Shown in pieces: positions 18,288 through 26,382 of a stretch of DNA of 64,000 nucleotides. A model generated the notes under the pieces. It saw only the letters and a list, made by a program, of their open reading frames with translations. It had not been told where the DNA came from and searched no databases. The position numbers and the translations under genes were made by a program. Positions within the stretch are counted from its first letter, which is position 1. Each line of letters starts with the position of its first letter. Source of the stretch: Pseudomonas sp. RC10 (GTDB lineage: Bacteria > Pseudomonadota > Gammaproteobacteria > Pseudomonadales > Pseudomonadaceae); NCBI RefSeq assembly GCF_038397775.1, contig NZ_CP151650.1, forward strand, positions 3,906,001 through 3,970,000, read 5' to 3'.

Positions 18288-18324
18288 ATATCGGCGATTG
18301 GTTTTCGCTATGAAGGCACACTAT
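18288..18324. promoter_or_regulatory. Possible OxyR-binding region upstream of ahpC
   Basis: Four tetranucleotides with exact 7-nt spacing, ATAT-n7-TGGT-n7-ATGA-n7-CTAT, resemble the OxyR pattern ATAG-n7-CTAT-n7-ATAG-n7-CTAT (10 of 16 positions). The location fits ahpC activation as known in Pseudomonas. The match is imperfect. Confidence 0.35.
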
Positions 18325-18504
18325 AAATAGAAGAAATCAGTGACACCTTCGCGAACCCTCGGTCATGGATTCCACTCCAGCCTAACCAGTTCCTCCTTCG
18401 ATGTTCAAGCCAGTGCAGACAAGCTTCACAGAATGACGCAAAATGCCGCGTTTTGATGGTATGTAATCCGTGATACGTACCTGCCTCATCTTTCAGGAGT
18501 TGTC

Positions 18505-19221
18505 ATGTCCCGAAGCGGCGTTAACAAGGCTGATGTGCAGGCTGCACGTCTTTCGATCATCGCTCGGGGCGAACACCCCAGCATCGATGCAATACGTATC
18601 GAACTGGGTAACACCGGCTCCAAATCCACCATCCATCGCCTGATGCGTGAGCTCGACGGACCGACAAACGTCCCTTCTCCGGCACCGATCGATGACGAGC
18701 TGAACAGCCTTGTCGCACGGCTGGCGCAACGTTTGAAAGCCCAGGCGCAGGAACAGCTCGACGAAGCGCTGGCCCGACTCGACGCTGAAAAGAAAGCCAT
18801 GCAGGACGAGTTGAACAGTGTCGAGCGCCGCCTTGCCGACTTGATCGAGCGACACGCTGCGCAAACGACGAAACTCGGCACCCAGACCGCGACCCTGCTG
18901 GCGACTCAAAAAGCCCTGCAAACGGAACAGAAAGAGAATGCGCGACTGACCCAAGCAGCCCACGACAGCGCTGCCAGGCTGCAAGACAAGGACGATCAGA
19001 TCCAGGCGCTGAAAGACCAGCACTTGCAAGCCCACACTCAATGCGCGCTGTTACAGGAGCGTCTGCAGAATGCCCTGAGCGAGAGCGAGAAGATTCAGTC
19101 GCGCCTGACCGAGCGCGATCAACAGAATCGCGTGCTGGAGCTGATTCTGATCAAGACCGAGGTCGCGCTGGAGAACTCGCGCGCAGGGCGTCCAGACGGC
19201 CAGGAGACGCCGCAGACCTAA
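18505..19221 (+). CDS. KfrA-like DNA-binding coiled-coil protein
   Basis: A 238-aa protein. The N-terminal 60 residues form a helix-turn-helix of the KfrA N-terminal type (VQAARLSIIARGEHPSIDAI then GSKSTIHRLMRELDG). Residues 70-225 are one long coiled coil (heptads rich in Leu, Gln, Glu, Ala). Plasmid KfrA proteins bind DNA and autorepress while supporting partition; chromosomal Pseudomonas homologues are known but uncharacterised. The ATG at 18505 has CAGGAGTTGTC upstream. The stop overlaps the stop of the opposite-strand kinase by a few bases. Confidence 0.8.
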   Translation: MSRSGVNKADVQAARLSIIARGEHPSIDAIRIELGNTGSKSTIHRLMRELDGPTNVPSPAPIDDELNSLVARLAQRLKAQAQEQLDEALARLDAEKKAMQDELNSVERRLADLIERHAAQTTKLGTQTATLLATQKALQTEQKENARLTQAAHDSAARLQDKDDQIQALKDQHLQAHTQCALLQERLQNALSESEKIQSRLTERDQQNRVLELILIKTEVALENSRAGRPDGQETPQT

Positions 19222-20978
19222 GGCGCTTCGATCAGCCCGCGAACCCGCTGGGCCAGGTCATCGATGCTGAACGGCTTGGTCAACATGTCCATCCCCTGCT
19301 CCAGAAAATCGCCACGCACCTGGGCGTTTCGAGCGTAACCGGTCATGAACAGCACGCGTAACTGCGGCCGATGCTGGCGAGCGATTTCTGCCAACTGCCG
19401 GCCGTTCATGCCGGGCAAGCCGACGTCGGTGACCAGCAGATCGATGCGCCCCGCGTCCTGCAGATACGGCAATGCCGAGGGGCCGTCAGCGGCGACCTCC
19501 ACCGAGTAACCCAACTCACGCAACACATCGACCACCAGCATGCGCACGTCGGGTTCGTCCTCGACCACCAGCACCCGCTCACCCTGCCCGGCCCTCGGCG
19601 TCGCGGCATCCTCAGGCGGCGGCAGGTGCCGCCCGGCGGATTCAAAATGGCACGGCAAGTACAAATCGATCCGCGTGCCCCGGCCTTCGACACTGTCGAT
19701 CTGGACCTGCCCGCCGGTCTGGTTGATAAAGCCATACACCATCGACAAGCCCAGCCCCGTGCCCTGCCCGATCGGCTTGGTGGTAAAGAACGGGTCGAAC
19801 GCCCTGGCGATGACCTCGGCCGACATGCCGGTGCCGGTGTCCTGCACGCTCAGCCGCACGTAGTCCCCCGGCGTCAGGGCGTCATGCAAGACAGCGACAT
19901 GAATGACCTCGGTCTGGATCAGCAAACGCCCACCCTCGGGCATGGCATCCCGTGCATTGATCACCAGGTTCAGCAACGCGTTTTCCAGCTGGTGCTCATC
20001 GGTGTTGGTCAATCGCAGCGCGCTGTTCAGGTCGATTTCCAGCTCGATGCTTTCGCCCACCGTCCGGCGCACCAGTTCCTCCATCGACACCACCATCTGG
20101 TTGACGTCCACGGGGCGCGGGTCCAGCGACTGGCGACGGGCGAACGCCAGCAACCGATGGGTCAAGGACGCGGCACGGTTGGCCGAACTCATGGCCGCTT
20201 CGATATAGCGGTCGATTTCCGACACCCGCCCCGCCGCCACCCGACGCTGAATAAGGTCCAGCGCGCCAAGCACACCGGTCAACATGTTGTTGAAGTCATG
20301 GGCGATGCCACCGGTCAACTGGCCGATGGCGTCCATTTTCTGTGCATGACGCAAGGCTTCTTCGGCCTGCGCCCGTTCACTGATTTCCACTTGCAGGCGC
20401 TCGTTGATCTCGGCCAGCTCACGGGTGCGCTCTGCCACGCGCCGCTCCAGGCTTTCGTTCAACTCGCGCAACGCATCTTCGGCGCTGACCTGCGCCGTGA
20501 TGTCGGTGCTGGTCCCGAGCCAGTAGGTGATGTTGCCCTGCTCGTCGCGGATCGGCAGCGCGCGGCACAGAAACCAGCGGTACAACCCGTCCTTGCCCCG
20601 CAGTGGAAAGGTGTCTTCCCAGATTGAGCCCGTGGCGAAGCAGCGGCGCATGCGGGTGTCCACGCGTTCCAGATGGTCAGGGTGATGCAGTGAACGCCAA
20701 CCGAGGGCCATCATCGCTTCGTGTGAGGTGCCGGTGTAGCTGTACCAGCGAGCGTTGTACCAATAGATCTTGCCGCTGGGGTCGGCGATCCAGGCCAGCT
20801 GGCTCATGTTGTCGGCCAGGGTACGGAACTGACGCTCGCTCTCACGCAGCGCATCAGGGCGGGTCGACGCCTGATCGTGAGGGCCTTGGTCGTCAGTGGT
20901 TTGGCCGTCAGGCGCGATGGGATTCAGGGGCATGGATGCCGGAAAACTCTTGCTGGTCAAAACGGGTCCATCCTTCAA
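19218..20978 (-). CDS. Hybrid PAS histidine kinase with C-terminal receiver domain
   Basis: Soluble hybrid sensor kinase of 586 aa. Residues about 45-170 form a PAS/PAC sensor (NMSQLAWIADPSGKIYWYN, ending TDITAQ). A coiled linker is followed by HisKA with the phospho-acceptor His in GGIAHDFNNM, and an HATPase domain with N-box NLVINARDAMPEGG, G1 DTGTGM and G2 GQGTGLGLS. The receiver near residues 460-580 has phospho-acceptor Asp in LLVTDVGLPGMNG and the Lys in LTKPFS. There is no membrane segment, so the signal is intracellular. No cognate regulator is adjacent. Confidence 0.93.
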   Translation of the reverse strand: MKDGPVLTSKSFPASMPLNPIAPDGQTTDDQGPHDQASTRPDALRESERQFRTLADNMSQLAWIADPSGKIYWYNARWYSYTGTSHEAMMALGWRSLHHPDHLERVDTRMRRCFATGSIWEDTFPLRGKDGLYRWFLCRALPIRDEQGNITYWLGTSTDITAQVSAEDALRELNESLERRVAERTRELAEINERLQVEISERAQAEEALRHAQKMDAIGQLTGGIAHDFNNMLTGVLGALDLIQRRVAAGRVSEIDRYIEAAMSSANRAASLTHRLLAFARRQSLDPRPVDVNQMVVSMEELVRRTVGESIELEIDLNSALRLTNTDEHQLENALLNLVINARDAMPEGGRLLIQTEVIHVAVLHDALTPGDYVRLSVQDTGTGMSAEVIARAFDPFFTTKPIGQGTGLGLSMVYGFINQTGGQVQIDSVEGRGTRIDLYLPCHFESAGRHLPPPEDAATPRAGQGERVLVVEDEPDVRMLVVDVLRELGYSVEVAADGPSALPYLQDAGRIDLLVTDVGLPGMNGRQLAEIARQHRPQLRVLFMTGYARNAQVRGDFLEQGMDMLTKPFSIDDLAQRVRGLIEAP

Positions 20979-21022
20979 CGATTGCAGGTCCGTGCCTCAT
21001 CCATGAGGCCGGGAATCAAACA

Positions 21023-22378
21023 CTAACGGGTGACGGTGCGCATCGTGACGAACTCTTCGGCGGCCGTCGGGTGCACACCGATGGTGTCGTCGAAAATCTG
21101 CTTGGTGGCGCCAGCCTTGATGGCGATGGCCATGCTCTGAATGATCTCGCCAGCATCCGGCCCGACCATGTGGCAGCCCAGCACGCGGTCCGTCTTGGCA
21201 TCGACCACCAGCTTCATCAGCGTACGCTCCTGATTGTCGGTGAGGGTCAGCTTCATCGGACGGAAACGGCTCTCGAATATCTGCACATCGTAGCCGCCTT
21301 TTTTCGCTTCTTCCTCCGTCAGCCCGACTGTGCCGATATTGGGCAAGCTGAAGACGGCCGTGGGTATGTGACGGTAATCGACCGGGCGGTATTGCTCCGG
21401 CTTGAACAGGCGCCGAGCCACTGCCATGCCTTCGGCCAGGGCCACCGGCGTCAGCTGTACGCGGCCAATGATGTCACCGATGGCGATGATCGACGGCTCG
21501 CTGGTCTGGTAGTTGTCATCAACCTTGATGAAGCCTTTGTCGTCGAGCTCGACGTTGACCGTCTCCATGCCGAGATTGTCGAGCATCGGGCGCCGGCCGG
21601 TGGCGTAGAACACGCAATCGGTGTTGAACGTGCTGCCATCGTTGAGGGTCAGGTCCAGCGTGCCGTCGGCGAGCTTCTCGATCTTTTCGATCTGCGAGTT
21701 GAAGCGCAGCGCCATGCCGTGCTTGGTCAGCTCCTCGCGCAAATGCTCGCGCACGCCGCCGTCGAAGCCGCGCAGGAACAGCTCGCCGCGGTACATCAGC
21801 GTGACGTCGCTGCCCATGCCATTGAAGATGGAACCGAACTCGACGGCGATGTAGCCGCCACCGACCACCACTACGCGCTTGGGCAGTGTGTCGAGGAAGA
21901 ACGCTTCGTTGGAAGTGATGGCGTGTTCACGGCCCGGAATGTCCGGAATCTGCGGCCAGCCACCGGTGGCGATCATGATGTGTTCGGCGGTGTGCACCTG
22001 GCCGTTGATTTCCACCTCATGGGGCCCGCGCAGTTTTGCGTGCCCTTCCATCAGCGTCACGCCGCTGTTGTTCAGCAGGTTGCGATAGATGCCATTGAGG
22101 CGGCTGATTTCCTGATTCTTGTTGGCGATCAGGCTGGCCCAGTCGAATTCGGGCTCGCCCAACGTCCAGCCGAAGGCTTTGGCGTTTTCGAAGTCCTCGG
22201 AAAAATGCGCGCCGTACACCAACAGTTTCTTGGGCACGCAGCCGACGTTGACGCAGGTGCCACCCAGATAGCGGCTCTCGGCGACCGCAACACGGGCCCC
22301 GAAACCTGCTGAAAAACGCGCGGCGCGCACACCACCGGAACCGGCACCGATGACGAAAAGGTCGAAGTCGTAGCTCAT
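21023..22378 (-). CDS. gor: Glutathione-disulfide reductase
   Basis: NADPH-dependent flavoenzyme that regenerates glutathione. It has 451 aa with FAD motif [15 protein letters not shown], redox-active disulfide C42/C47 in [18 protein letters not shown] motif [14 protein letters not shown] and C-terminal dimer-interface His-Glu in [11 protein letters not shown]. The ATG at 22378 is fixed by AAGGAGAAATTA just upstream, although the frame is open further. galU is upstream on the same strand behind a terminator. Confidence 0.96.
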   Translation of the reverse strand: MSYDFDLFVIGAGSGGVRAARFSAGFGARVAVAESRYLGGTCVNVGCVPKKLLVYGAHFSEDFENAKAFGWTLGEPEFDWASLIANKNQEISRLNGIYRNLLNNSGVTLMEGHAKLRGPHEVEINGQVHTAEHIMIATGGWPQIPDIPGREHAITSNEAFFLDTLPKRVVVVGGGYIAVEFGSIFNGMGSDVTLMYRGELFLRGFDGGVREHLREELTKHGMALRFNSQIEKIEKLADGTLDLTLNDGSTFNTDCVFYATGRRPMLDNLGMETVNVELDDKGFIKVDDNYQTSEPSIIAIGDIIGRVQLTPVALAEGMAVARRLFKPEQYRPVDYRHIPTAVFSLPNIGTVGLTEEEAKKGGYDVQIFESRFRPMKLTLTDNQERTLMKLVVDAKTDRVLGCHMVGPDAGEIIQSMAIAIKAGATKQIFDDTIGVHPTAAEEFVTMRTVTR

Positions 22379-22450
22379 TAATTTCTCCTTGGCAGGAGGG
22401 CTAGCATAACCACTTCGACGCGCTCGGCAAGGGTTGGCGCGCAGAAACGA

Positions 22451-22474
22451 CAAAGCCACCCGAAGGTGGCTTTG
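22451..22474 (-). terminator. Terminator downstream of galU
   Basis: Perfect stem CAAAGCCACC/GGTGGCTTTG with a 4-nt CGAA/TTCG loop, followed on the minus strand by TCGTTT. It separates galU from gor. Confidence 0.8.
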
Positions 22475-22487
22475 TGCTGCGATACAG

Positions 22488-23357
22488 TTACTTGGCCTTG
22501 GCAGGCACAGCCACTGGATCCAGGGACGTGCCCGTCTTGTAGAAGTGCTCGAAGCAGAAGTTGGTGGCTTCGACGTAGCCTTCTGCACCACCACAGTCAA
22601 AACGACGACCCTTGAACTTGTAGGCCAGCACATTACCTTCGGCAGCCTGCTTCATCAGCGCGTCGGTAATCTGGATTTCGCCGCCTTTGCCTGGCTCGGT
22701 CTGTTCGATTTTCTCGAAGATGTCCGGGGTCAGGATGTAACGACCGATGATCGCCAGGTTGGAAGGCGCGTCTTCCGGTTTTGGCTTCTCGACCATGTCG
22801 GTAACGCGGAACAAGCCCGGCTTGATTTCTTCACCGGCGATCACGCCGTACTTGTTGGTTTCGTTCGGATCGACTTCCTGAATCGCCACGATCGAGCACT
22901 TGTACTGCTGGTGCAGCTTGACCATCTGCGCCAGCACACCGTCGCCTTCCAGGTTCACACACAGGTCGTCCGCAAGTACCACAGCGAACGCCTCGTTACC
23001 GATCAGCGGACGACCACTCAGAATCGCATGGCCCAGGCCCTTCATTTCAGTCTGACGGGTGTAGGAGAAACTGCACTCATCGATCAATTGACGAATACCA
23101 ACGAGGTATTTCTCTTTGTCGGTGCCTTTGATCTGGTGTTCCAGCTCGTAGCTGATGTCGAAGTGGTCTTCCAGCGCGCGCTTGCCGCGACCGGTCACGA
23201 TGGAGATTTCGTTCAGACCCGCAGCCAGTGCTTCTTCCACGCCATATTGGATCAGCGGCTTGTTGACAACGGCCAGCATCTCTTTGGGCATGGCTTTGGT
23301 CGCTGGCAAGAAGCGAGTGCCGTAACCGGCTGCAGGGAACAAGCATTTCTTGATCAT
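22488..23357 (-). CDS. galU: UTP-glucose-1-phosphate uridylyltransferase
   Basis: Makes UDP-glucose for LPS, exopolysaccharide and trehalose/glucan synthesis. It has 289 aa. The nucleotidyltransferase signature [20 protein letters not shown] is at the N-terminus, with the metal-binding Asp in VVLADDLCV and a conserved C-terminal [14 protein letters not shown] monocistronic unit with its own terminator. Confidence 0.97.
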   Translation of the reverse strand: MIKKCLFPAAGYGTRFLPATKAMPKEMLAVVNKPLIQYGVEEALAAGLNEISIVTGRGKRALEDHFDISYELEHQIKGTDKEKYLVGIRQLIDECSFSYTRQTEMKGLGHAILSGRPLIGNEAFAVVLADDLCVNLEGDGVLAQMVKLHQQYKCSIVAIQEVDPNETNKYGVIAGEEIKPGLFRVTDMVEKPKPEDAPSNLAIIGRYILTPDIFEKIEQTEPGKGGEIQITDALMKQAAEGNVLAYKFKGRRFDCGGAEGYVEATNFCFEHFYKTGTSLDPVAVPAKAK

Positions 23358-23720
23358 ATAAGTCCTTGATGGGGCTGGGGGTGTTGCGGCGCAGTCTAAT
23401 CAGGAGGCGATCACCTTACAATGCCCCCGCCACTGGCCGATTCGATGTCTTGGTAGAGGAACGGCCGCAGAGATAGTTCCGTTCAGTTTTCGATATTCCG
23501 ATCACCGAACGCGCAGAGACGTATCGTGGATATCGCGCAAACGATCAACCGCGAGGCGCCCCGCTCTCCCTCTGTCACGTCATCCATACGCAGGCATCCG
23601 GTCCCGCGAAACGACCGTTAAATGACAGACTCAAGCGTAGCCGCGATCATTCGTTTGCGTAGGAAAATAATGCTATTACGCCGTATCATGGCCGCCTGAA
23701 TCACTTGTCGAGATGGATCG
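23358..23720. other. Intergenic region between divergent galU and a small gene
   Basis: A 363-nt stretch with no recognisable gene or repeat. It must hold the promoter of galU (leftward) and probably that of the 61-aa gene (rightward; gtcgagatggatcg precedes its ATG). Confidence 0.4.
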
Positions 23721-23906
23721 ATGTCGGAAGTCAAAAGCGTAAACGGTTACCAGATCAAGAAACTGCAGGATGGCCAATGGTGGCTGGTAGGTCACGATGA
23801 AGAAGCCGTGGCAGGGCCTTTCACCAGCGAAAGCAGCGCCATTGAAGTCGCATCGGTCTTTCAGGACACCCCGGCACCCCGTCGTCGCGCCGACAAGAAG
23901 TCCTGA
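23721..23906 (+). CDS. Small conserved hypothetical protein, 61 aa
   Basis: Acidic/polar 61-residue protein. MSEVKSVNGYQIKKLQDG is followed by WWLVGHDEEAVAGPF and a basic tail (RRRADKKS). It has a WW-like beta-rich feel but no family I can name, no signal peptide and no membrane segment. A hairpin with a short T-tail follows at 23920-23950. The coding call rests on the intact frame, a plausible start and the terminator-like hairpin. Confidence 0.6.
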   Translation: MSEVKSVNGYQIKKLQDGQWWLVGHDEEAVAGPFTSESSAIEVASVFQDTPAPRRRADKKS

Positions 23907-23919
23907 CTTCGTAACCCGG

Positions 23920-23950
23920 TTCAGGCCTTCGCAATGGGGCCTGAATCTTT
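23920..23950 (+). terminator. Probable terminator of the 61-aa gene
   Basis: Stem TTCAGGCC/GGCCTGAA with a 10-nt loop and a TCTTT tail, 14 nt after the stop. Confidence 0.6.
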
Positions 23951-24067
23951 ACTGAACCGCTCAGGTGTCGAGAAAAAAAGGTTCAGTGATGCCGGAACGA
24001 TGGCACAGCAGCTCAGTCTCAGAAAGGCTGATTATTCAACCCCGGCCCTCATCGTGAAGCATTCGAA

Positions 24068-24349
24068 ATGACCAAGATCCTGTTCGTCCTCGCCGTACTG
24101 GGCCTTACCGGCTGCGCGACCGCGCAAAGCACTTACCTGAAGAATGGCAACCAGGCCCTGAGCATCGATTGCTCGGGCGAGGCCATGTCGTGGGCCGCCT
24201 GTTACGAAAAGGCCGACGCCTCCTGCGCGGGCACCGGCTACAACATCGTCAGCACCAACGGCACACCGCAACCCAAGGAAGCCGACAAGACCCTGGGTGT
24301 CGATGTCGGCAACTACAAGACCCGCACGGTGCTGGTGATGTGTAAATAA
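24068..24349 (+). CDS. Small lipoprotein, hypothetical
   Basis: A 93-aa protein with a type II signal peptide (MTKILFVLAVLGLTGC, lipobox LTGC) and four further Cys in the mature part (SIDCSGE, AACYEKA, ASCAGT, VMCK), which suggests two disulfides. A short outer-membrane or periplasmic lipoprotein of unknown role. It converges with another lipoprotein gene at 24389. Confidence 0.7.
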   Translation: MTKILFVLAVLGLTGCATAQSTYLKNGNQALSIDCSGEAMSWAACYEKADASCAGTGYNIVSTNGTPQPKEADKTLGVDVGNYKTRTVLVMCK

Positions 24350-24388
24350 ACGCGCTCCCCTGCCTTTCCCCCGTCACTCGCCTGCTTC

Positions 24389-24745
24389 TTACTCACCCGA
24401 GATACAGGCCGTGACGGCGTGCTGAATGTCCTTGGGCCGCAAAGGGTTGTTACCACCGCTCTCGAACAGCTTGATGGAGCTGCCGCCTGAACGTTTCTCG
24501 ATGACGACAATAGCGGTCGGCGTCCCGCTGGAAAATTTCTGTGGCACGATCACACGCAAGCCTTCCTTGTGCGGTTCAATCTGGGGCGGCATGCGACTGT
24601 CATCGATTCTGGCAACGAAGCACTCGGCGTACTCCTGCGGGTTTTTTCCGGACATCACGCTCATGGTCGCGGGCGAGTGTTCGATGTCAGCGACACTGGC
24701 GCAACCTGTCATCGCCAGCGCCAGCATTACAACAGCCAGTTTCAT
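24389..24745 (-). CDS. Small lipoprotein, hypothetical
   Basis: A 118-aa protein beginning MKLAVVMLALAMTGCASV, a clear lipobox (MTGC). The mature part has two Cys (AECFVARI and TACISGE) that may pair. No named domain recognised. AGGGATTG upstream of the Met supports the start. Confidence 0.7.
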   Translation of the reverse strand: MKLAVVMLALAMTGCASVADIEHSPATMSVMSGKNPQEYAECFVARIDDSRMPPQIEPHKEGLRVIVPQKFSSGTPTAIVVIEKRSGGSSIKLFESGGNNPLRPKDIQHAVTACISGE

Positions 24746-24915
24746 ACAATCCCTCCAGTAAAGGTGCTACGACACGTCGACGTTCGATTAAATCCCGACG
24801 CTCGCGCTTTTTTTCGTCACGCACCCAGCAATAAAAATCCGCACGGCCATCAACCCAGGGGTCGTCCGTGCTATCGTTTCGGGTTTTCGAGAATGCCCTG
24901 TCTCCGGAGACATCC

Positions 24916-25221
24916 ATGAAATTCGTACACCAGCGCGAGCACCTCAACGAAGACGACATGGTCGTCATCGAGTGCTCCCAGCTCTGCAACATCCGTCTGA
25001 TGAGCGATGCGAATTTCCGCAGCTTCAAAAACGGCGGCCGCCACACCTACCACGGCGGCGCATTCGACCGCTTTCCGGCCAAGATCACTGTGCCCAGTAC
25101 CGGTTTCTGGAACATCACCATCGACACCGCTGGACGCAAGATGGACAGCCACGGCGGTCGCAAGACCACATTCACCCATTCGATCAAGATCGTGCGACGC
25201 ACTTCCTCGCGCTTGAGCTGA
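24916..25221 (+). CDS. DUF1883 domain-containing protein
   Basis: A 101-aa cytoplasmic protein. MKFVHQREHLNEDDMVVIEC is followed by LCNIRLMSDANF, and the segment VPSTGFWNITIDT is typical of DUF1883, a family of unknown function with a compact beta fold (some relatives are linked to TIR-type domains). The ATG at 24916 has CCGGAGA nearby; the longer frame from 24868 lacks family similarity. Confidence 0.7.
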   Translation: MKFVHQREHLNEDDMVVIECSQLCNIRLMSDANFRSFKNGGRHTYHGGAFDRFPAKITVPSTGFWNITIDTAGRKMDSHGGRKTTFTHSIKIVRRTSSRLS

Positions 25222-25302
25222 TCACTCCATCACAGGCTGCGTGAACGTTTCGTGCTTTCGTGCAGCCGCCTGTGACCTTTGCCGTTTTCAAGGAATTCTA
25301 TC

Positions 25303-25482
25303 GTGAGTACGTCCGCGCCCGTCGTGAAATATGCCATCAGTTACAAGCTCAACGGCGAACGCCGCTTCGAGTTCGCCCTGCTGCAATCCCCGTCCGCTGA
25401 AGAAGCGCTGGCCGCGCTGCAGAAAATGCACAGTGGCAGCGATGATGTGATCAGCGACGTGAAAGTCAGCAAGGCGCTGTGA
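25303..25482 (+). CDS. Small hypothetical protein, 59 aa, GTG start
   Basis: Begins at a GTG with AAGGA 8 nt upstream. The sequence STSAPVVKYAISYKLNGERRF and an acidic helix (SPSAEEALAALQKMH) resemble a short beta-alpha protein. No family recognised. It ends 13 nt before alkB and may be cotranscribed with it. Confidence 0.55.
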   Translation: MSTSAPVVKYAISYKLNGERRFEFALLQSPSAEEALAALQKMHSGSDDVISDVKVSKAL

Positions 25483-25495
25483 CCGGAAGACCGTG

Positions 25496-26176
25496 ATGAT
25501 GCACCGCAAGGGCACTACCCCCGCGACGCTGGACCTGTTCGCGGAGGACACACCACAACCGCAGGCCAACGAACAGATCGGCCCTCGTTCGTGGGTCCTT
25601 CGCGGTTTCGCCCTGCCTTGGGTGAACCGGCTGCTGCCGGCGCTCGACAGCGTGCTGACCCAGGCGCCCTTTCGCCAGATGGTCACCCCCGGTGGGCACG
25701 TGATGTCGGCGGCGTTGAGCAGTTGCGGGCGTTACGGCTGGATCACCGATCATCAGGGCTACGCCTATTCCCCCATCGACCCGCAAACCGGCCAACCCTG
25801 GCCTGCGTTGCCCAAGGTCTTTCTCGAACTGGCGCAACAAGCAGCGGACGCAGCGGGTTTTCAGGACTTCGTACCTGACACCTGCCTGATCAACCGCTAT
25901 ATCCCCGGCGCGAAAATGTCGCTGCATCAGGACAGGAACGAACGGGGGTATGAATGGCCGGTGGTCTCAGTATCGCTGGGCATCCCGGCGATGTTTCTGT
26001 TTGGTGGACACGCGCGCAGCGACGCCACTCAGCGCGTGCCGCTGTTTCATGGGGATGTCGTGGTCTGGGGCGGCGAAGACCGTTTGCGTTTTCACGGCGT
26101 GATGCCGATCAAACAGGCTGAACACCCGCAGCTGGGCGAGCAGCGGATCAATTTCACGTTTCGCAAGGCGCGCTGA
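25496..26176 (+). CDS. alkB: Alpha-ketoglutarate-dependent DNA repair dioxygenase AlkB
   Basis: Fe(II)/2-oxoglutarate enzyme that reverses 1-methyladenine and 3-methylcytosine damage. It has 226 aa. Iron ligands are His and Asp in SLHQDRNE and the distal His in LRFHGVMP; the 2-oxoglutarate Arg is in RINFTFRKAR. Three consecutive possible starts (GTG 25493, ATG 25496, ATG 25499) follow CGGAAGA; the first ATG is used. No ada gene nearby. Confidence 0.95.
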   Translation: MMHRKGTTPATLDLFAEDTPQPQANEQIGPRSWVLRGFALPWVNRLLPALDSVLTQAPFRQMVTPGGHVMSAALSSCGRYGWITDHQGYAYSPIDPQTGQPWPALPKVFLELAQQAADAAGFQDFVPDTCLINRYIPGAKMSLHQDRNERGYEWPVVSVSLGIPAMFLFGGHARSDATQRVPLFHGDVVVWGGEDRLRFHGVMPIKQAEHPQLGEQRINFTFRKAR

Positions 26177-26228
26177 CGACAGACACGATGACGCCAACCT
26201 TGCCCGAGACGTCCGAGGCAGTTCACTT

Positions 26229-26336
26229 TGTGGGAGACGCCGGAGGCACGAGGGCAGCGACAGCGGTCTGTCAGCCTCCCTATCTGTCGCTGATCCACCG
26301 CTGTCGCTGCCGTCATACCTCCGGCGTCTCCTACAG
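26229..26336. repeat. Inverted pair of the ACGACGGCAGCGA repeat family
   Basis: Left arm from 26229 reads tgtgggagacgccggaggca, then cgagggcagcgacagcgg. The right arm (26290-26336) is its near inverse, ending acctccggcgtctcctacag. It occupies the gap between converging alkB and the GH15 gene and may also terminate them. Confidence 0.8.
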
Positions 26337-26382
26337 GTCCTTCGGCGCAGACATCCGGCGCCATTCTGCAATGGCCTCCCGC

